A stretch of DNA of 64,000 nucleotides from Polynucleobacter sp. MG-5-Ahmo-C2 (GCF_018687735.1 NZ_CP061304.1:1674001-1738000); one strand, 5' to 3'; counted from the stretch's first letter, positions 27,209 through 36,513 are shown. A program made the numbers and translations. Notes: generated by a model from the letters alone, not told the origin.

Positions 27209-27225
27209 TGCACTTATTTGGTGCT
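27209..27225. promoter_or_regulatory. NtrC-like binding site upstream of the TorF-glnK-amtB operon
   Basis: TGCACTTATTTGGTGCT matches the NtrC pattern TGCAC-N7-GTGCA except for its last base. It lies about 113 bases upstream of the TorF start. A second, weaker half-site TGCACTATAGGTG is at 27232-27244. Position and neighbours (glnK, amtB) support nitrogen control. No convincing sigma-54 -24/-12 element (GG-N10-GC) is visible on the minus strand. Confidence 0.6.
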
Positions 27226-27359
27226 TAAGATTGCACTATAGGTGTGAATTTTCACCTTTTAGAGCCATTTCTAGGAGATTTGCCCGTTTTTAGCCACACA
27301 ACATAAAATATAAATGTGTATCTTTTAAGCAACTTTTCATAGAACTGCGAAACCACATC

Positions 27360-27617
27360 ATGCAAAAACCCGGCGAAATCCTCGAACAAATTCAACGCAT
27401 TGCTAGCGACATGCAAAGCAAAGTGGGTGATGCTATTCGGAATTCTCCAGCGCAAGAGATTGAAAAAAATGTGCGCGCAATGATGAATCAAGGTTTTCAG
27501 AAAATGGATTTGGTGACTCGCGAAGAGTTTGAGTTACAAACTAAAGTGCTAGCTAAGACTAGAGAAAAATTAGAGGCACTCGAAGCTAAAGTTGCAGCTT
27601 TAGAAAAAAATTCTTAA
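27360..27617 (+). CDS. ubiK: Ubiquinone biosynthesis accessory factor UbiK
   Basis: An 85-residue membrane-fusogenic-type protein (BMFP/YqiC family). It assists the UbiJ-containing complex in ubiquinone synthesis. The N-terminal amphipathic part (GEILEQIQRIASDMQSK) and the C-terminal coiled coil (about residues 55-82, with the heptad FELQTKVLAKTREKLEALEAK split across it) match the family. It stands alone on the plus strand between two minus-strand operons. Confidence 0.9.
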   Translation: MQKPGEILEQIQRIASDMQSKVGDAIRNSPAQEIEKNVRAMMNQGFQKMDLVTREEFELQTKVLAKTREKLEALEAKVAALEKNS

Positions 27618-27639
27618 GTTTTTCTCTTATCTCTTAAGT

Positions 27640-28221
27640 TCACTCGGGATAAAACTCACTAAAGAAGTTTGTAAATTCTTCTTTAGCTAGAAGTACTTTT
27701 ACATCGTCAGCGCTTGCGCTTGCATGTAATACCGACACCTGATAAATCCAAGAATCTCCATTGCTTGCTTGCCGCGTTATCCAGCGCACTCTCATCTGTT
27801 GTTGCTCTTTACCATTTAACTTAAAAGTGATGAAGTAATCAGTCGTTGGCAGCTTCTGCCGATTGTTTGCTCGATAACTTGCACGCTCTTCAGCTACTGC
27901 TCCACCAGATGCCTTAGCTCTCTCAAGCAAATTATTTTTAAGCTGCGTGATTATTTTTTCAGTTGCAGCAGCCTGATTGACTGGTACTTGTATTGCACTA
28001 ATAGAGTAAATATCGTTATCGATTTTTACTGCCTCAAGAGTTTGATTAAGCTCTTGCTCTTGATAAGGAATGCGGCGCTCTAATTTATCTGGCTTTCCCG
28101 GAAATAGAGCGGTATATCTCTCTTGGGGTGATTGAACTGTGCGCCAATCTAACTTTGGGCTACAGGCCGCCAGCAAAATAATTACTGTTAGCAATACACT
28201 AGCCTTACAAGCTCTAAACAA
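27640..28221 (-). CDS. Lipoprotein of unknown function downstream of lipA
   Basis: I do not recognise the family. A TTG at 28221 lies within the end of lipA (8-base overlap) behind the strong ribosome-binding sequence GGAG and gives a clean lipoprotein signal, [19 protein letters not shown]; an ATG at 28251 with no such sequence is the alternative start. The mature part (about 170 residues) is soluble and begins [20 protein letters not shown]; a FPGKP loop follows. Overlap with lipA suggests translation coupling with the lipoyl synthase operon, though a shared function is not implied. Confidence 0.75.
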   Translation of the reverse strand: MFRACKASVLLTVIILLAACSPKLDWRTVQSPQERYTALFPGKPDKLERRIPYQEQELNQTLEAVKIDNDIYSISAIQVPVNQAAATEKIITQLKNNLLERAKASGGAVAEERASYRANNRQKLPTTDYFITFKLNGKEQQQMRVRWITRQASNGDSWIYQVSVLHASASADDVKVLLAKEEFTNFFSEFYPE

Positions 28222-29224
28222 CTCCTGCTCCGTGAGCTTGCTGGTCAGCATGGTAGCTAGAACGCACCATTGCACCTACCGCTGCATGGGAGAAACCCAT
28301 GGCATAGGCCTCTTCTTCAAACATCTTGAAAACATCAGGATGAACGTAGCGGCGCACTGGGAGGTGATGACCTGATGGTGCAAGATACTGACCAATCGTG
28401 AGCATATCGATATTGTGCTCACGCATATCGCGCATGACTTCTAGAATTTCTTCATCGGTTTCACCAAGACCCACCATCAAACCACTCTTTGTCGGAATAT
28501 GGGGAAAGCGTTCTTTGAAATCTTTCAATAACTTTAGGGAGTGTAAATAATCTGCACCTGGTCTCGCTTCCTTATACAGGCGTGGAACAGTTTCTAAATT
28601 ATGGTTCATCACATCTGGCAAACCATTAGGCGCATGCTCAGCAAAAATATCGAGTGCTTTATCAAGGCGACCACGGAAGTCTGGAACAAGCACTTCAATG
28701 CGAGTGTTAGGCGAGAGGTCGCGTGATTGAGAAATACAATCGACATAATGCATTGCACCGCCGTCGCGCAAATCATCACGATCCACACTAGTGATCACTA
28801 CGTAATTCAGTTTCAAAGCCGCGATAGTGCGTGCCAAGTTAGCGGGCTCTTTTTGATCCAATGGATCTGGCCTACCGTGACCCACGTCACAAAATGGACA
28901 ACGACGAGTGCACTTATCACCCATGATCATGAAGGTGGCAGTACCTTTACCGAAGCACTCACCAATATTGGGGCAGCTTGCTTCTTCGCAAACAGTAACC
29001 AACTCATTCTCGCGAAGAATCTTTTTAATCTCGTTAAATCGAGAATTGCCAGACGCCGCTTTTACCCGAATCCAATCCGGTTTTTTTAAGACCTCTGTCA
29101 AAGGAATGATCTTGATTGGAATGCGCGCAGTTTTCTCGCTCGACTTTTGCTTACGGGTAGCGTCGTAATTGAGGTCTTGACGAGACTCAATAGTCGTCTT
29201 GGTATCGGTCTTATTTGTAGTCAT
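28214..29224 (-). CDS. lipA: Lipoyl synthase
   Basis: Radical-SAM enzyme inserting two sulfurs into protein-bound octanoyl groups. The 336 residues show both iron-sulfur sites: the auxiliary cluster [12 protein letters not shown] and the radical-[11 protein letters not shown]. Other landmarks are the TATFMIMGD segment before the CxxxCxxC and [14 protein letters not shown]. The start overlaps the end of lipB by 14 bases; the first 30 residues are polar and poorly conserved. It follows lipB in the classic order. Confidence 0.97.
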   Translation of the reverse strand: MTTNKTDTKTTIESRQDLNYDATRKQKSSEKTARIPIKIIPLTEVLKKPDWIRVKAASGNSRFNEIKKILRENELVTVCEEASCPNIGECFGKGTATFMIMGDKCTRRCPFCDVGHGRPDPLDQKEPANLARTIAALKLNYVVITSVDRDDLRDGGAMHYVDCISQSRDLSPNTRIEVLVPDFRGRLDKALDIFAEHAPNGLPDVMNHNLETVPRLYKEARPGADYLHSLKLLKDFKERFPHIPTKSGLMVGLGETDEEILEVMRDMREHNIDMLTIGQYLAPSGHHLPVRRYVHPDVFKMFEEEAYAMGFSHAAVGAMVRSSYHADQQAHGAGVV

Positions 29225-29864
29225 GTGACATCAGTTGCTTTTGTAAATGCTCCAAAAGCTTTTGGCTAATAGTGTCTATATTGTCCTTGATCCCAAGGGT
29301 TTGCATATTCACTGTCTTTAAGCCCTCATAGCCACAGGGGTGGATACGGCTAAAAGCCTCGAGATCAGTGGCCACATTAAGGGCTAGACCATGATATGAG
29401 CAGCTTTTAGAGACCTTGAGGCCCAAGGCGGCCACCTTAGCCCCAATCCACTCTGCTGGCACCCTGGACTGCTCTGAAACGTAAATACCAGGAGCGCCTG
29501 GATGCCGTTCTGAGGCAACCCCAAAATCTGCCAAGGTATCAATTACCGCTTGCTCAATACGAGAAACCAATTCTTTTACGAAGATGCCTAGGCGTTTCAG
29601 GTCAAGTAAGAGGTAAACAACGATCTGACCAGGGCCGTGATACGTAACCTCACCGCCACGATCAACCTGCACAAGCGGAATCTGATTACTAGGTGAATGC
29701 AAATTCTTCGCATCACCAGCAAGCCCCAAAGTAAATACCGGGGGGTGCTCCAGAACCCAAATTTCATCAGGTGTTGAGCTATTGCGCTCTTTAGTAAATG
29801 CTTTCATCGCCTCATATGTTGATGCGTAATCAGCTAAACCAAGGCGTTTTACTAAAGCAGACAT
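29211..29864 (-). CDS. lipB: Octanoyl-[acyl carrier protein]:protein N-octanoyltransferase
   Basis: Transfers octanoyl from ACP to lipoyl domains, the step before LipA. The 217-residue protein shows the signature [21 protein letters not shown] and the catalytic region [24 protein letters not shown], where the Lys and Cys of the dyad lie. The start is 8 bases after the DUF493 gene. lipB, lipA and the DUF493 protein form one minus-strand operon. Confidence 0.96.
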   Translation of the reverse strand: MSALVKRLGLADYASTYEAMKAFTKERNSSTPDEIWVLEHPPVFTLGLAGDAKNLHSPSNQIPLVQVDRGGEVTYHGPGQIVVYLLLDLKRLGIFVKELVSRIEQAVIDTLADFGVASERHPGAPGIYVSEQSRVPAEWIGAKVAALGLKVSKSCSYHGLALNVATDLEAFSRIHPCGYEGLKTVNMQTLGIKDNIDTISQKLLEHLQKQLMSHDYK

Positions 29865-29872
29865 TAAATCAA

Positions 29873-30139
29873 TTACAGAACAATGCTAACTAATGGATGT
29901 GTAGACAAAGTTCTATATAACTCATCTAGCTGCTCACGACTTGTAGCAGTAATGGGCAAGGTAATGCCTAAGTAATTACCATCCTTAGAGGGTCGTTGCT
30001 CAACTTTAGTCTCATCAAATGTTGGGTCAAATTGTTTTGCAATATGAATGATTGCTGGTAAATACTCTGGATTGGCTTTGCCCATTACCTTAATTGGAAA
30101 TTCAGAAGGATATTCAATGAGTGACTTTTCTTCGGCCAT
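29873..30139 (-). CDS. DUF493 (YbeD/UPF0250) family protein
   Basis: An 88-residue alpha-beta protein with the family layout: [18 protein letters not shown] at the N-terminus, [19 protein letters not shown] in the middle and a final [22 protein letters not shown]. It is located immediately before lipB, as ybeD is in E. coli. The fold resembles an ACT domain, and a regulatory role in lipoate metabolism has been suggested only from gene context. Confidence 0.93.
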   Translation of the reverse strand: MAEEKSLIEYPSEFPIKVMGKANPEYLPAIIHIAKQFDPTFDETKVEQRPSKDGNYLGITLPITATSREQLDELYRTLSTHPLVSIVL

Positions 30140-30160
30140 ATTTTTCTCTATCTTTTCTTA

Positions 30161-30874
30161 TTATTTGCGATGATCTGGCATGCCCAACCAAGCACCAGTG
30201 ATGATGTTGCGTATGCAGTGCAATCTGCGATGGAAGAAGTGATCAGCGCCAGGTACCACTTGCACGGTGAGCTCTTGCGGTCGCGCCCAATCTAAAACAT
30301 CGATCAATGGAATGGTTTCATCTAACTCACCATGAATCAGAATCGTATCTGCGGGCACTGGGGCTAAAGTCCACTTACCTGCAGCGCTACCCACCATCAC
30401 CAAACGCTCTGCAGGCCGGTCTACATCAATAAGCCTTTGCACCAAGTGGCTACCAACAAAGCTACCAAACGAAAACCCTGAAACTACTAGCGGCAAATTA
30501 TTTAAGCTTGGAACCCATGCCTGATTAGCCGTCGCTTCAAATTGTGACCAGCTTGATGGGGTGCGCATCCAATCAGTGACCTGCAAGAGATCTTCTAACT
30601 CGCCAACGCCATCATCATGCACGCCAGCAGTGCCACCCACCCCACGAAAATTGGGACGTACGCTCACATAACCCAATTGATTAAAAGCACGTGCCATTGT
30701 CGCCGCCACTTTGTTATCCATGGTGCCACCCATCAATGGATGAGGATGGGCAACTAATGCTAAACCACGGATTGGAAAGAAAGGGTCGCTTTTTAATTCA
30801 TCTGGCAGATCGATAGACATTTCTATTGCGCCAACAATGCCTTCAATATGAATTACTTTTGTACGGCTATTCAT
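30161..30874 (-). CDS. Alpha/beta hydrolase
   Basis: A 237-residue serine hydrolase of the short dienelactone/YfhR-like type. The nucleophile elbow is GFSFGS (about residues 125-130), the oxyanion region is AHPHPLMGGTMDNKV, and the predicted acid and histidine are in HGELDE and GADHFFHRRL. Such genes sit near lipB in many betaproteobacteria. The natural substrate is unknown; the GADHFFHRRL motif matches the family often called 'alpha/beta hydrolase, osmotically regulated type', which I only recall loosely. Confidence 0.9.
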   Translation of the reverse strand: MNSRTKVIHIEGIVGAIEMSIDLPDELKSDPFFPIRGLALVAHPHPLMGGTMDNKVAATMARAFNQLGYVSVRPNFRGVGGTAGVHDDGVGELEDLLQVTDWMRTPSSWSQFEATANQAWVPSLNNLPLVVSGFSFGSFVGSHLVQRLIDVDRPAERLVMVGSAAGKWTLAPVPADTILIHGELDETIPLIDVLDWARPQELTVQVVPGADHFFHRRLHCIRNIITGAWLGMPDHRK

Positions 30875-30892
30875 GAAAAAACTTTCTAATAA

Positions 30893-31201
30893 CTATGACA
30901 ACTGCAAGCGCTCAACTGGGCGCCCAGCCACTAAATGCGATTGGATAATTTCTTCAACATCTTCCTGGTCCACAAGGGTATACCAAATACCCTCTGGATA
31001 GACCACCATCACAGGGCCATCAGCACAGCGATCTAAGCAACCTGCTTTGTTTACACGAATCTTACCGGGGCCGGCAAGCCCCAATTCTTTGACTCTATTT
31101 TTGGCGTACTCAAATAATGCAAATGCATTATGACGATCACAACAATTTTCGCCATTGCTACGTTGGTTTAAGCAAAAAAACAGGTGGTGTGTAAAGCTCA
31201 T
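30893..31201 (-). CDS. Thioredoxin-like [2Fe-2S] ferredoxin family protein
   Basis: A 102-residue protein with the cysteine pattern of thioredoxin-fold 2Fe-2S proteins: C10 and the C20-C21 pair near the N-terminus, then C55 and C59 in NKAGCLDRCADG. The C-terminal IWYTLVDQEDVEEIIQ is typical of the NuoE-like ferredoxin domain. Such proteins are thought to act as small electron carriers, but no partner is indicated. It lies 18 bases upstream of the hydrolase gene. Confidence 0.88.
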   Translation of the reverse strand: MSFTHHLFFCLNQRSNGENCCDRHNAFALFEYAKNRVKELGLAGPGKIRVNKAGCLDRCADGPVMVVYPEGIWYTLVDQEDVEEIIQSHLVAGRPVERLQLS

Positions 31202-31217
31202 AGAAAAATTATATTCG

Positions 31218-32312
31218 TCAATGTTTGGGTTTTAGTTCAGCGGCGTTATAAATCATCCAAATTAAGGCTATTGGTAACCATACCACCGATACCCACTGCA
31301 TTAACTCATTAAAGTGTAATAGACGCCCTTGATGCCAATGCCGCAGATTCAGGATGAAATAAGGATTATCGGGCAGCACATGAATAGCGATAGTAGCGCT
31401 CACTAAACAAAATAATGCCAAGATAAGTCTTCCTCTTTGATTGAGTCGCAGGGCGCCTCTTAGCAAGAAACTTGCCAACACCATTCCCCATAATGCACCG
31501 GCTGTAAGCCATATCAAGCTGAATTCTCCACCAAACTGGAGAGCAGTAAAAAAGGTTTTCATGACCACAGTTATGCAAAGCAACCCATTGAGAATTCGCC
31601 ACTGCGGGGCCTTAGTGCGTAAACCTGAAGAGAGCAATAAAGCAACCCCAAGCCAACAAAGGGCAGTAATCAAAGTTTCTTGCACCACTTGATTGATAAC
31701 CAAGGTCCCCCAGTCGATTGAACCAAAAATTGCATGGCCCCACACGCCGGTTCCTAGCCATGAACTTTGGGGATAAATTTGTGACCAAGGAAATAATAAG
31801 AAGAGTGCGCATGCGGCCCAATTGAGACCAAACCATTGATCAAAGCGACGTCGAATTACGCTACCTGATAACCATTGTGGACCTAGGGGGATGGCTAATA
31901 AGCCGCCTAATAAACCGCCAAACATATTTGCCCACCAATCCATCAAACTAGGGATGCGGGTTGGCAACCACGATTGCAAAGTTTCCACGCTCAATGCCAG
32001 TAGCGCACTTAGGCCCAAGGCAATACTCAAGGCCACAAAGTTACGCCAACGAGGATAGGCAGCAAAAACCAGCAAAAATCCAAAAGGGATATACGCCAAG
32101 ATATTCACGGAAACATCAAATAAAGTAATAAACCGGGGCAGCGGTGCGCCTACCCAGGCCGACGCGTCAATACCATTACCGAAATCAAAATCAAAAGGGT
32201 TAAGACTGACATAAACGATCAATAGCGCATAACTAAGGCTCATTGCCCTAGCCAAAGGCATAGCCTGCAAAGGCCATGCAAACTTATGGGGGCGCTGATC
32301 TTTTTGATCCAT
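31218..32312 (-). CDS. VanZ family membrane protein
   Basis: A 364-residue polytopic protein with about nine hydrophobic segments. The N-terminal third carries the VanZ pattern (VSLNPFDFDFGNG, DVSVNILAYIPFGFLLVFA, ETLQSWLPTRIPSLMDWWANMFGGLLGG). The remaining part is a beta-proteobacterial extension of further helices without a recognised domain. VanZ proteins are best known from teicoplanin resistance, but here the function is unknown and resistance should not be assumed. It is 37 bases from the divergent birA. Confidence 0.88.
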   Translation of the reverse strand: MDQKDQRPHKFAWPLQAMPLARAMSLSYALLIVYVSLNPFDFDFGNGIDASAWVGAPLPRFITLFDVSVNILAYIPFGFLLVFAAYPRWRNFVALSIALGLSALLALSVETLQSWLPTRIPSLMDWWANMFGGLLGGLLAIPLGPQWLSGSVIRRRFDQWFGLNWAACALFLLFPWSQIYPQSSWLGTGVWGHAIFGSIDWGTLVINQVVQETLITALCWLGVALLLSSGLRTKAPQWRILNGLLCITVVMKTFFTALQFGGEFSLIWLTAGALWGMVLASFLLRGALRLNQRGRLILALFCLVSATIAIHVLPDNPYFILNLRHWHQGRLLHFNELMQWVSVVWLPIALIWMIYNAAELKPKH

Positions 32313-32349
32313 CCCACAATTCTAGGTCAGACCTTTCTACAATGGCGAA

Positions 32350-33150
32350 ATGACCGCTAATTGCATCCTTGAACGTGTTGCCGAAACCCAATCTACAAAT
32401 AATGACCTTTTGGAGCGCTGGCGCGCCGGCGAACTGATTGACCCAGTAGCCCGCATTGCTCATAAACAAACAGCTGGCAAAGGCAGGGCTGGACGTACTT
32501 GGCTAGCGCACCCTGAAGACTCTATCTGCTTTTCCTTGGCTTATCCATTTACGAGAAAGCCAGGCGAACTGAGCGGGCTTAGTCTTTTAGTTGGATTGGC
32601 GGTTATTGCTGGAATTGCACAAGCATGTGATTTGAGTGAGGTAACGCTTCATCAAGCAGGTCTTCGACTGAAGTGGCCAAATGATTTACTGCTGAATAAT
32701 GCAAAACTTGGCGGCATCTTGATAGAGGGTGGCCAAGCAAAATCTACGGATCCAACCTGGATGATTATTGGTATAGGCATGAACTTGAGGAATGCGAACG
32801 CAATTGAAACAAGCTTAGGAAACCAGTCTGAATTAAAGATTGGCGCCCTTGATCAGCTGCTTTCACCTCAATCAAGGCTACCTGATATGGAATATCTCTG
32901 GTTGAAGCTCATTGCATCTCTAGAACATCATTTAAGCGAATTTAATCAACATGGTTTTGAACAGCACCAGGCGCAATGGAAAAAATGGGATGCTTATCTA
33001 GGCCAGATAGTATGTATATCTGGCGCAGGTAAAGAGCCCATCTGCGGCATTGCTCAGGGCATAGATAATGCAGGCGCTTTACTATTGCAACAAGACAATA
33101 AAACAATTGCCATTCATGCGGGCGACGTTTCCTTAAGAATTCAATCATGA
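32350..33150 (+). CDS. birA: Biotin-[acetyl-CoA-carboxylase] ligase BirA, without a repressor domain
   Basis: Attaches biotin to the biotin carboxyl carrier protein. The 266 residues begin directly with the catalytic domain (VAETQSTNNDLLERW), so the N-terminal helix-turn-helix of E. coli BirA is absent and no repression of biotin genes is expected. The ATP/biotin loop GKGRAGRTWLAHPEDSICFS (about 42-61) and the lysine-bearing LRLKWPNDLLLNNAKLGGIL (about 106-125) are present. Its stop overlaps the coaX start as ATGA. Confidence 0.95.
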   Translation: MTANCILERVAETQSTNNDLLERWRAGELIDPVARIAHKQTAGKGRAGRTWLAHPEDSICFSLAYPFTRKPGELSGLSLLVGLAVIAGIAQACDLSEVTLHQAGLRLKWPNDLLLNNAKLGGILIEGGQAKSTDPTWMIIGIGMNLRNANAIETSLGNQSELKIGALDQLLSPQSRLPDMEYLWLKLIASLEHHLSEFNQHGFEQHQAQWKKWDAYLGQIVCISGAGKEPICGIAQGIDNAGALLLQQDNKTIAIHAGDVSLRIQS

Positions 33151-33959
33151 GCCTTTACTTACTATTTGATGTTGGTAATACGCGTCTTAAATGGGCCGCT
33201 GTCGAATCAACACAACAGCCATCAGATCGACAAAAAAAATTATGGGCTTACTCTGGATCAATCAGTAGCAAATCGCTAGCCTCACCTGAACACAGATCAG
33301 AGTTGGCTGATTACATTGCAAAAACCTTGCCTAAACCCGATGCCATTGGTTTTACTTGTGTTGCCGGTCAAGATGCCATTGAAAATCTTCAATCACTATT
33401 TCCGCAATGGAATGACGTTTCTTGGAAACAACTCACCGGCGATAGTCAGTACGCCGGTGCACGTACCCTCTATGAAGATCCAAGTAAGCTCGGCGCGGAC
33501 CGCTGGGCCTCTGTCATTGGCGCTCGCGCCCTCTCCAATACCAACATACTCATCATTAATGCTGGTACCGCCACTACGCTTGATCTGCTTGGCGCTAATG
33601 GCGTTCACTATGGCGGATGGATATTGCCTGGGCTTGAGCTAATGCAAAAAAGCTTAGAGGGTAATACCGCGCAATTGCCGCTCGCAGCTCGTGATCAAAG
33701 TAGCAATGGTTTTGGTCTATCTACCAACAACGCTATCATCAGTGGTTGTGATGCTGCGCAAATTGGCGCCATTCAATACGCAATTCAGTTAGCAAAAGAA
33801 ATGAATCATCCCGTTGAAAGAGTTTGGATTGATGGTGGTAATGCCAAGATTTTGGTAGCCGAGATGAGTAAATCTAAAACGCAATCTTCATTATCAATAG
33901 AGGCAACTGAAGGCTTGGTGTTGCGCGGCATATGGGCCTGGCTACTGCAAAATCTTTAA
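33147..33959 (+). CDS. coaX: Type III pantothenate kinase
   Basis: First step of coenzyme A synthesis, monovalent-cation-dependent CoaX form. The 270 residues show the phosphate-binding FDVGNTRLKWA (7-17), the GADRWASVIGA motif, NAGTATTLDLL and the C-terminal DGGNAKIL. A birA-coaX operon is a common arrangement. The final TTAA (33956-33959) is shared with the stop of the convergent hldE2 gene. Confidence 0.97.
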   Translation: MSLYLLFDVGNTRLKWAAVESTQQPSDRQKKLWAYSGSISSKSLASPEHRSELADYIAKTLPKPDAIGFTCVAGQDAIENLQSLFPQWNDVSWKQLTGDSQYAGARTLYEDPSKLGADRWASVIGARALSNTNILIINAGTATTLDLLGANGVHYGGWILPGLELMQKSLEGNTAQLPLAARDQSSNGFGLSTNNAIISGCDAAQIGAIQYAIQLAKEMNHPVERVWIDGGNAKILVAEMSKSKTQSSLSIEATEGLVLRGIWAWLLQNL

Positions 33960-34444
33960 GCGCGGATCTTGCCTAATAAGCTAGTAGTTGAACGCTCATA
34001 CAGAAATGGAATCGCAATCGCTTTACCGCCCCAAGTTTTGACTAGATGGGTTTCCGCAAGAGTGTCGATTGCATAATCACCGCCCTTGACATAAATATCT
34101 GGGCGAATTTTCTCAATTAAGCTCACTGGTGTTTGCTCGGTAAAGAGCACAGCCATATCCACGCTTTCAAGTGCGGCCAACAAAGCCTGACGATCTGCCT
34201 CAGAGTTAATAGGCCTGTCCTCACCCTTACCCAGCATCTTGACCGATGCATCTGAATTAACGCCAACCACTAAGCAAGCCCCTAAAGCGCGCGCTTGCGC
34301 TAAATAGCTGGCATGCCCACGATGCAGAATGTCAAACACGCCATTGGTAAAGACCAGTGGCCTCGGAAGCTTCGCAATACGAGCAGCAAGCTGATCTAAA
34401 GGACAAACCTTAGACTCAAAAGAAGGTGGGTGCAAAGAAGTCAT
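33956..34444 (-). CDS. D-glycero-beta-D-manno-heptose 1-phosphate adenylyltransferase (HldE C-terminal type)
   Basis: A 162-residue nucleotidyltransferase for ADP-heptose, needed for the LPS inner core. TNGVFDILHRGHASYLAQAR (about 34-53) has the adenylyl-binding HxGH signature, and DIYVKGGDYAID and the FLYERSTTSLLGKI end match RfaE domain II. The kinase half (domain I) of the E. coli bifunctional HldE is not adjacent, so the two activities are on separate genes. Confidence 0.95.
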   Translation of the reverse strand: MTSLHPPSFESKVCPLDQLAARIAKLPRPLVFTNGVFDILHRGHASYLAQARALGACLVVGVNSDASVKMLGKGEDRPINSEADRQALLAALESVDMAVLFTEQTPVSLIEKIRPDIYVKGGDYAIDTLAETHLVKTWGGKAIAIPFLYERSTTSLLGKIRA

Positions 34445-34537
34445 AACTCAATATTAAAGGCATTGGCTGCTGCCCAGCGATATTACTCAGAATGTCTTAG
34501 ACTTGGGCACTAACGATCCAATAAAAGAAGGCGCTTC

Positions 34538-35128
34538 ATGCACCGCGAGTCATCCTACTTACCCCGTACAGTTTTTACTTGGGTTTTTATCCTAACTGCC
34601 CTCCTATTAGGAGCCCAAGTTGTCAATGCAGCCCCCAGCTGCAGCCCCTTACTGTCTCAGACCTTTCCACGCCTGCAGGATGAGACACCTCAAAATCTCT
34701 GCCAATTTCAGGGGAAAGTGATTCTGGTAGTCAACACCGCCAGCTTTTGTGGTTTTACGGGCCAATATGAGGGCCTAGAAAAGATCTATGCCAAATATAA
34801 AGATCAAGGCTTTGTCGTTCTAGGCTTCCCCTCCAATGACTTTGGTCAGCAAGAGCCAGGTAGCAATAAGGAGATTGCTGACTTTTGTAAAAATACTTAT
34901 GACGTGAAATTTCCGATGTTTGCAAAAAGTTCAGTTTCAGGCAGCAATCCAAACCCCCTCTTCAAGATGTTGATTGCTAAAACTGGCACAACACCAAAAT
35001 GGAATTTCTATAAATATTTGATCGATCGCAATGGCAATTTTGTTGACTCGTATGGCAGTATGACTAAGCCAACCAGCAGCACTATCACTACCGAGATCGA
35101 AAAACTCTTGGCAGAAAAACCCCAATGA
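34538..35128 (+). CDS. Periplasmic glutathione peroxidase
   Basis: A 196-residue protein with an N-terminal signal or anchor helix (about residues 13-32, ending VNAA), so the enzyme is probably exported. The peroxidatic Cys lies in NTASFCGFTGQYEGLE; the family Gln is in FPSNDFGQQEPG and the Trp in PKWNFYKYLID. Cysteine replaces selenocysteine. These peroxidases commonly use thioredoxin-type donors and reduce lipid peroxides, so the name does not prove glutathione use. The stop overlaps the next gene as ATGA, linking it to the lipid-modification cluster. Confidence 0.93.
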   Translation: MHRESSYLPRTVFTWVFILTALLLGAQVVNAAPSCSPLLSQTFPRLQDETPQNLCQFQGKVILVVNTASFCGFTGQYEGLEKIYAKYKDQGFVVLGFPSNDFGQQEPGSNKEIADFCKNTYDVKFPMFAKSSVSGSNPNPLFKMLIAKTGTTPKWNFYKYLIDRNGNFVDSYGSMTKPTSSTITTEIEKLLAEKPQ

Positions 35129-36513
35129 GCAAAAAAAGAGTTGCCATTATTGGCGCTGGTATTTCTGGCCTTGGATGTGCTTATGCGCTACGAGAGCATC
35201 CTGAATTTGACCTAACCCTGTATGAGGCTGGCGATCATATCGGCGGCCACAGCAACACCGTCGACTTCAAGTGCGCTATTGATGGAAAAGAAATCTCCCA
35301 GGGTGTTGACACCGGATTCTTAGTCTTTAATCGCAAAACATATCCACGCTTAGTCCGCCTCTTTGAAGAAATTAAAGCCCCAGTAGCGCCTTCTGAAATG
35401 TCCTTCTCCGTATCGATTGATACATCCGATAAAAAACATGCCCATCGGAATATTGAATGGGCAGGCAATGACCTAAACTCCTTCTTTGGACAAAGATCAA
35501 ATCTTTTATCTCCATCATTTTGGAGAATGGCTTTTGATATCTTGCGCTTTAATCGCTTGGCCACTCAGCTAGCCCAAGAGCAAATTGAAGCGGGCCACCT
35601 TTACAAAGAGCCTGATGAAACTATTGCTAATTTTTTAGACCGTAATCGATTTAGCCAAAGCTTTAAAGAGAATTATTTTCTGCCGATGATTGGCGCAATC
35701 TGGTCATGCTCAGTCGAGCAAATGCTCGAGTTTCCCATTCAAACAATGGTCCGCTTTTGCCATAACCATGGTTTGCTTCAAATTCAGAATCGTCCACAAT
35801 GGTTAACTATCAAAGGTGGCTCTCGGGAGTATGTCAAACGCATCATTGCCGCCCTTAAAGAGTCTAAAGTAAAGATTGTGCGCGAAGGTGTTGTACGCGT
35901 TAATGCCAATCAAGACGGTGGATCTCAGGTTGAGGTAATCAGTCAATCAGGTTCAGCTTTTTTTGATGAGGTGGTGATGGCATGTCATAGCGATCAAACG
36001 CTTGATCTCGTTCATGGCATTCATCAACAGGCTCGCAATATTTTGGCAGCAATTCCTTACCAAAAAAATCGTGCCATTCTCCATACAGATATTCGCTTTT
36101 TACCAGAAGCAAAACGTTGTTGGGCTGCTTGGAACTACACTGCTAAATCTGGCATGACGATTTCATCCAAACAGCACGTGAGCGTGAACTACCTGATTAA
36201 TCGCTTACAGCCTCTTCCTGCACAATTAAAAGACATTCAAATTATTGTTAGCCTGAACCCCGCATCAGAACCCGATCCAAAACTAGTGCATCAAGAGATT
36301 CACTATTCACACCCAGTGTTCGATATGAGCGCTATCCAAGCTCAGAAAGAATTGCCTCTTATACAAGGCACGGCGTCAATCTGGTATTGTGGCGCCTGGA
36401 CTGGATTCGGCTTTCATGAAGATGGTTTACGCTCAGGCGAGTTGGTTGCAGAGGCCTTAATAGAAAGTATTCACTCACCGCTAAAGAGCCACCCCAAACA
36501 AGATGCGCAATAA
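35125..36513 (+). CDS. FAD-dependent amine-oxidase-like oxidoreductase (COG2907 type)
   Basis: A 462-residue flavoprotein. The N-terminal Rossmann motif is AIIGAGISGLGCAYAL (8-23), followed by the family-typical YEAGDHIGGHSNTVDF. The C-terminal FAD-contacting WYCGAWTGFGFHEDGLRSGELVAEAL is also clear. Members of this family resemble phytoene desaturase-like enzymes and typically lie with a DUF1365 protein and a cyclopropane-synthase-like methyltransferase, as here. The substrate is unknown. A desaturation or oxidation of a lipid acyl chain is an inference. DUF1365 begins immediately after the stop. Confidence 0.93.
   Translation: MSKKRVAIIGAGISGLGCAYALREHPEFDLTLYEAGDHIGGHSNTVDFKCAIDGKEISQGVDTGFLVFNRKTYPRLVRLFEEIKAPVAPSEMSFSVSIDTSDKKHAHRNIEWAGNDLNSFFGQRSNLLSPSFWRMAFDILRFNRLATQLAQEQIEAGHLYKEPDETIANFLDRNRFSQSFKENYFLPMIGAIWSCSVEQMLEFPIQTMVRFCHNHGLLQIQNRPQWLTIKGGSREYVKRIIAALKESKVKIVREGVVRVNANQDGGSQVEVISQSGSAFFDEVVMACHSDQTLDLVHGIHQQARNILAAIPYQKNRAILHTDIRFLPEAKRCWAAWNYTAKSGMTISSKQHVSVNYLINRLQPLPAQLKDIQIIVSLNPASEPDPKLVHQEIHYSHPVFDMSAIQAQKELPLIQGTASIWYCGAWTGFGFHEDGLRSGELVAEALIESIHSPLKSHPKQDAQ

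Larger units (their letters stand above)
27097..27359. other. Divergent intergenic region between the TorF-like gene and ubiK
   Basis: This 263-base gap is the longest non-coding stretch in the window. It holds the NtrC-like site and the 15-base inverted repeat. On the plus side there is a weak promoter candidate for ubiK: TTGCCC at 27280-27285 and TAAAAT at 27304-27309, with 18-base spacing. A GGTG/CACC imperfect palindrome lies at 27241-27256. No reading frame or structured RNA is evident. Confidence 0.6.

Noticed and set aside
27219..27235. Possible sigma-54 element on the plus strand (TTGGTGCTTAAGATTGCA)
   Set aside because: The GG to GC distance is 11 bases instead of 10 and it points toward ubiK instead of the nitrogen genes.
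31218..32312. VanZ-family gene as a glycopeptide resistance determinant
   Set aside because: The VanZ domain is widespread in Gram-negative bacteria, and no other van gene is present.
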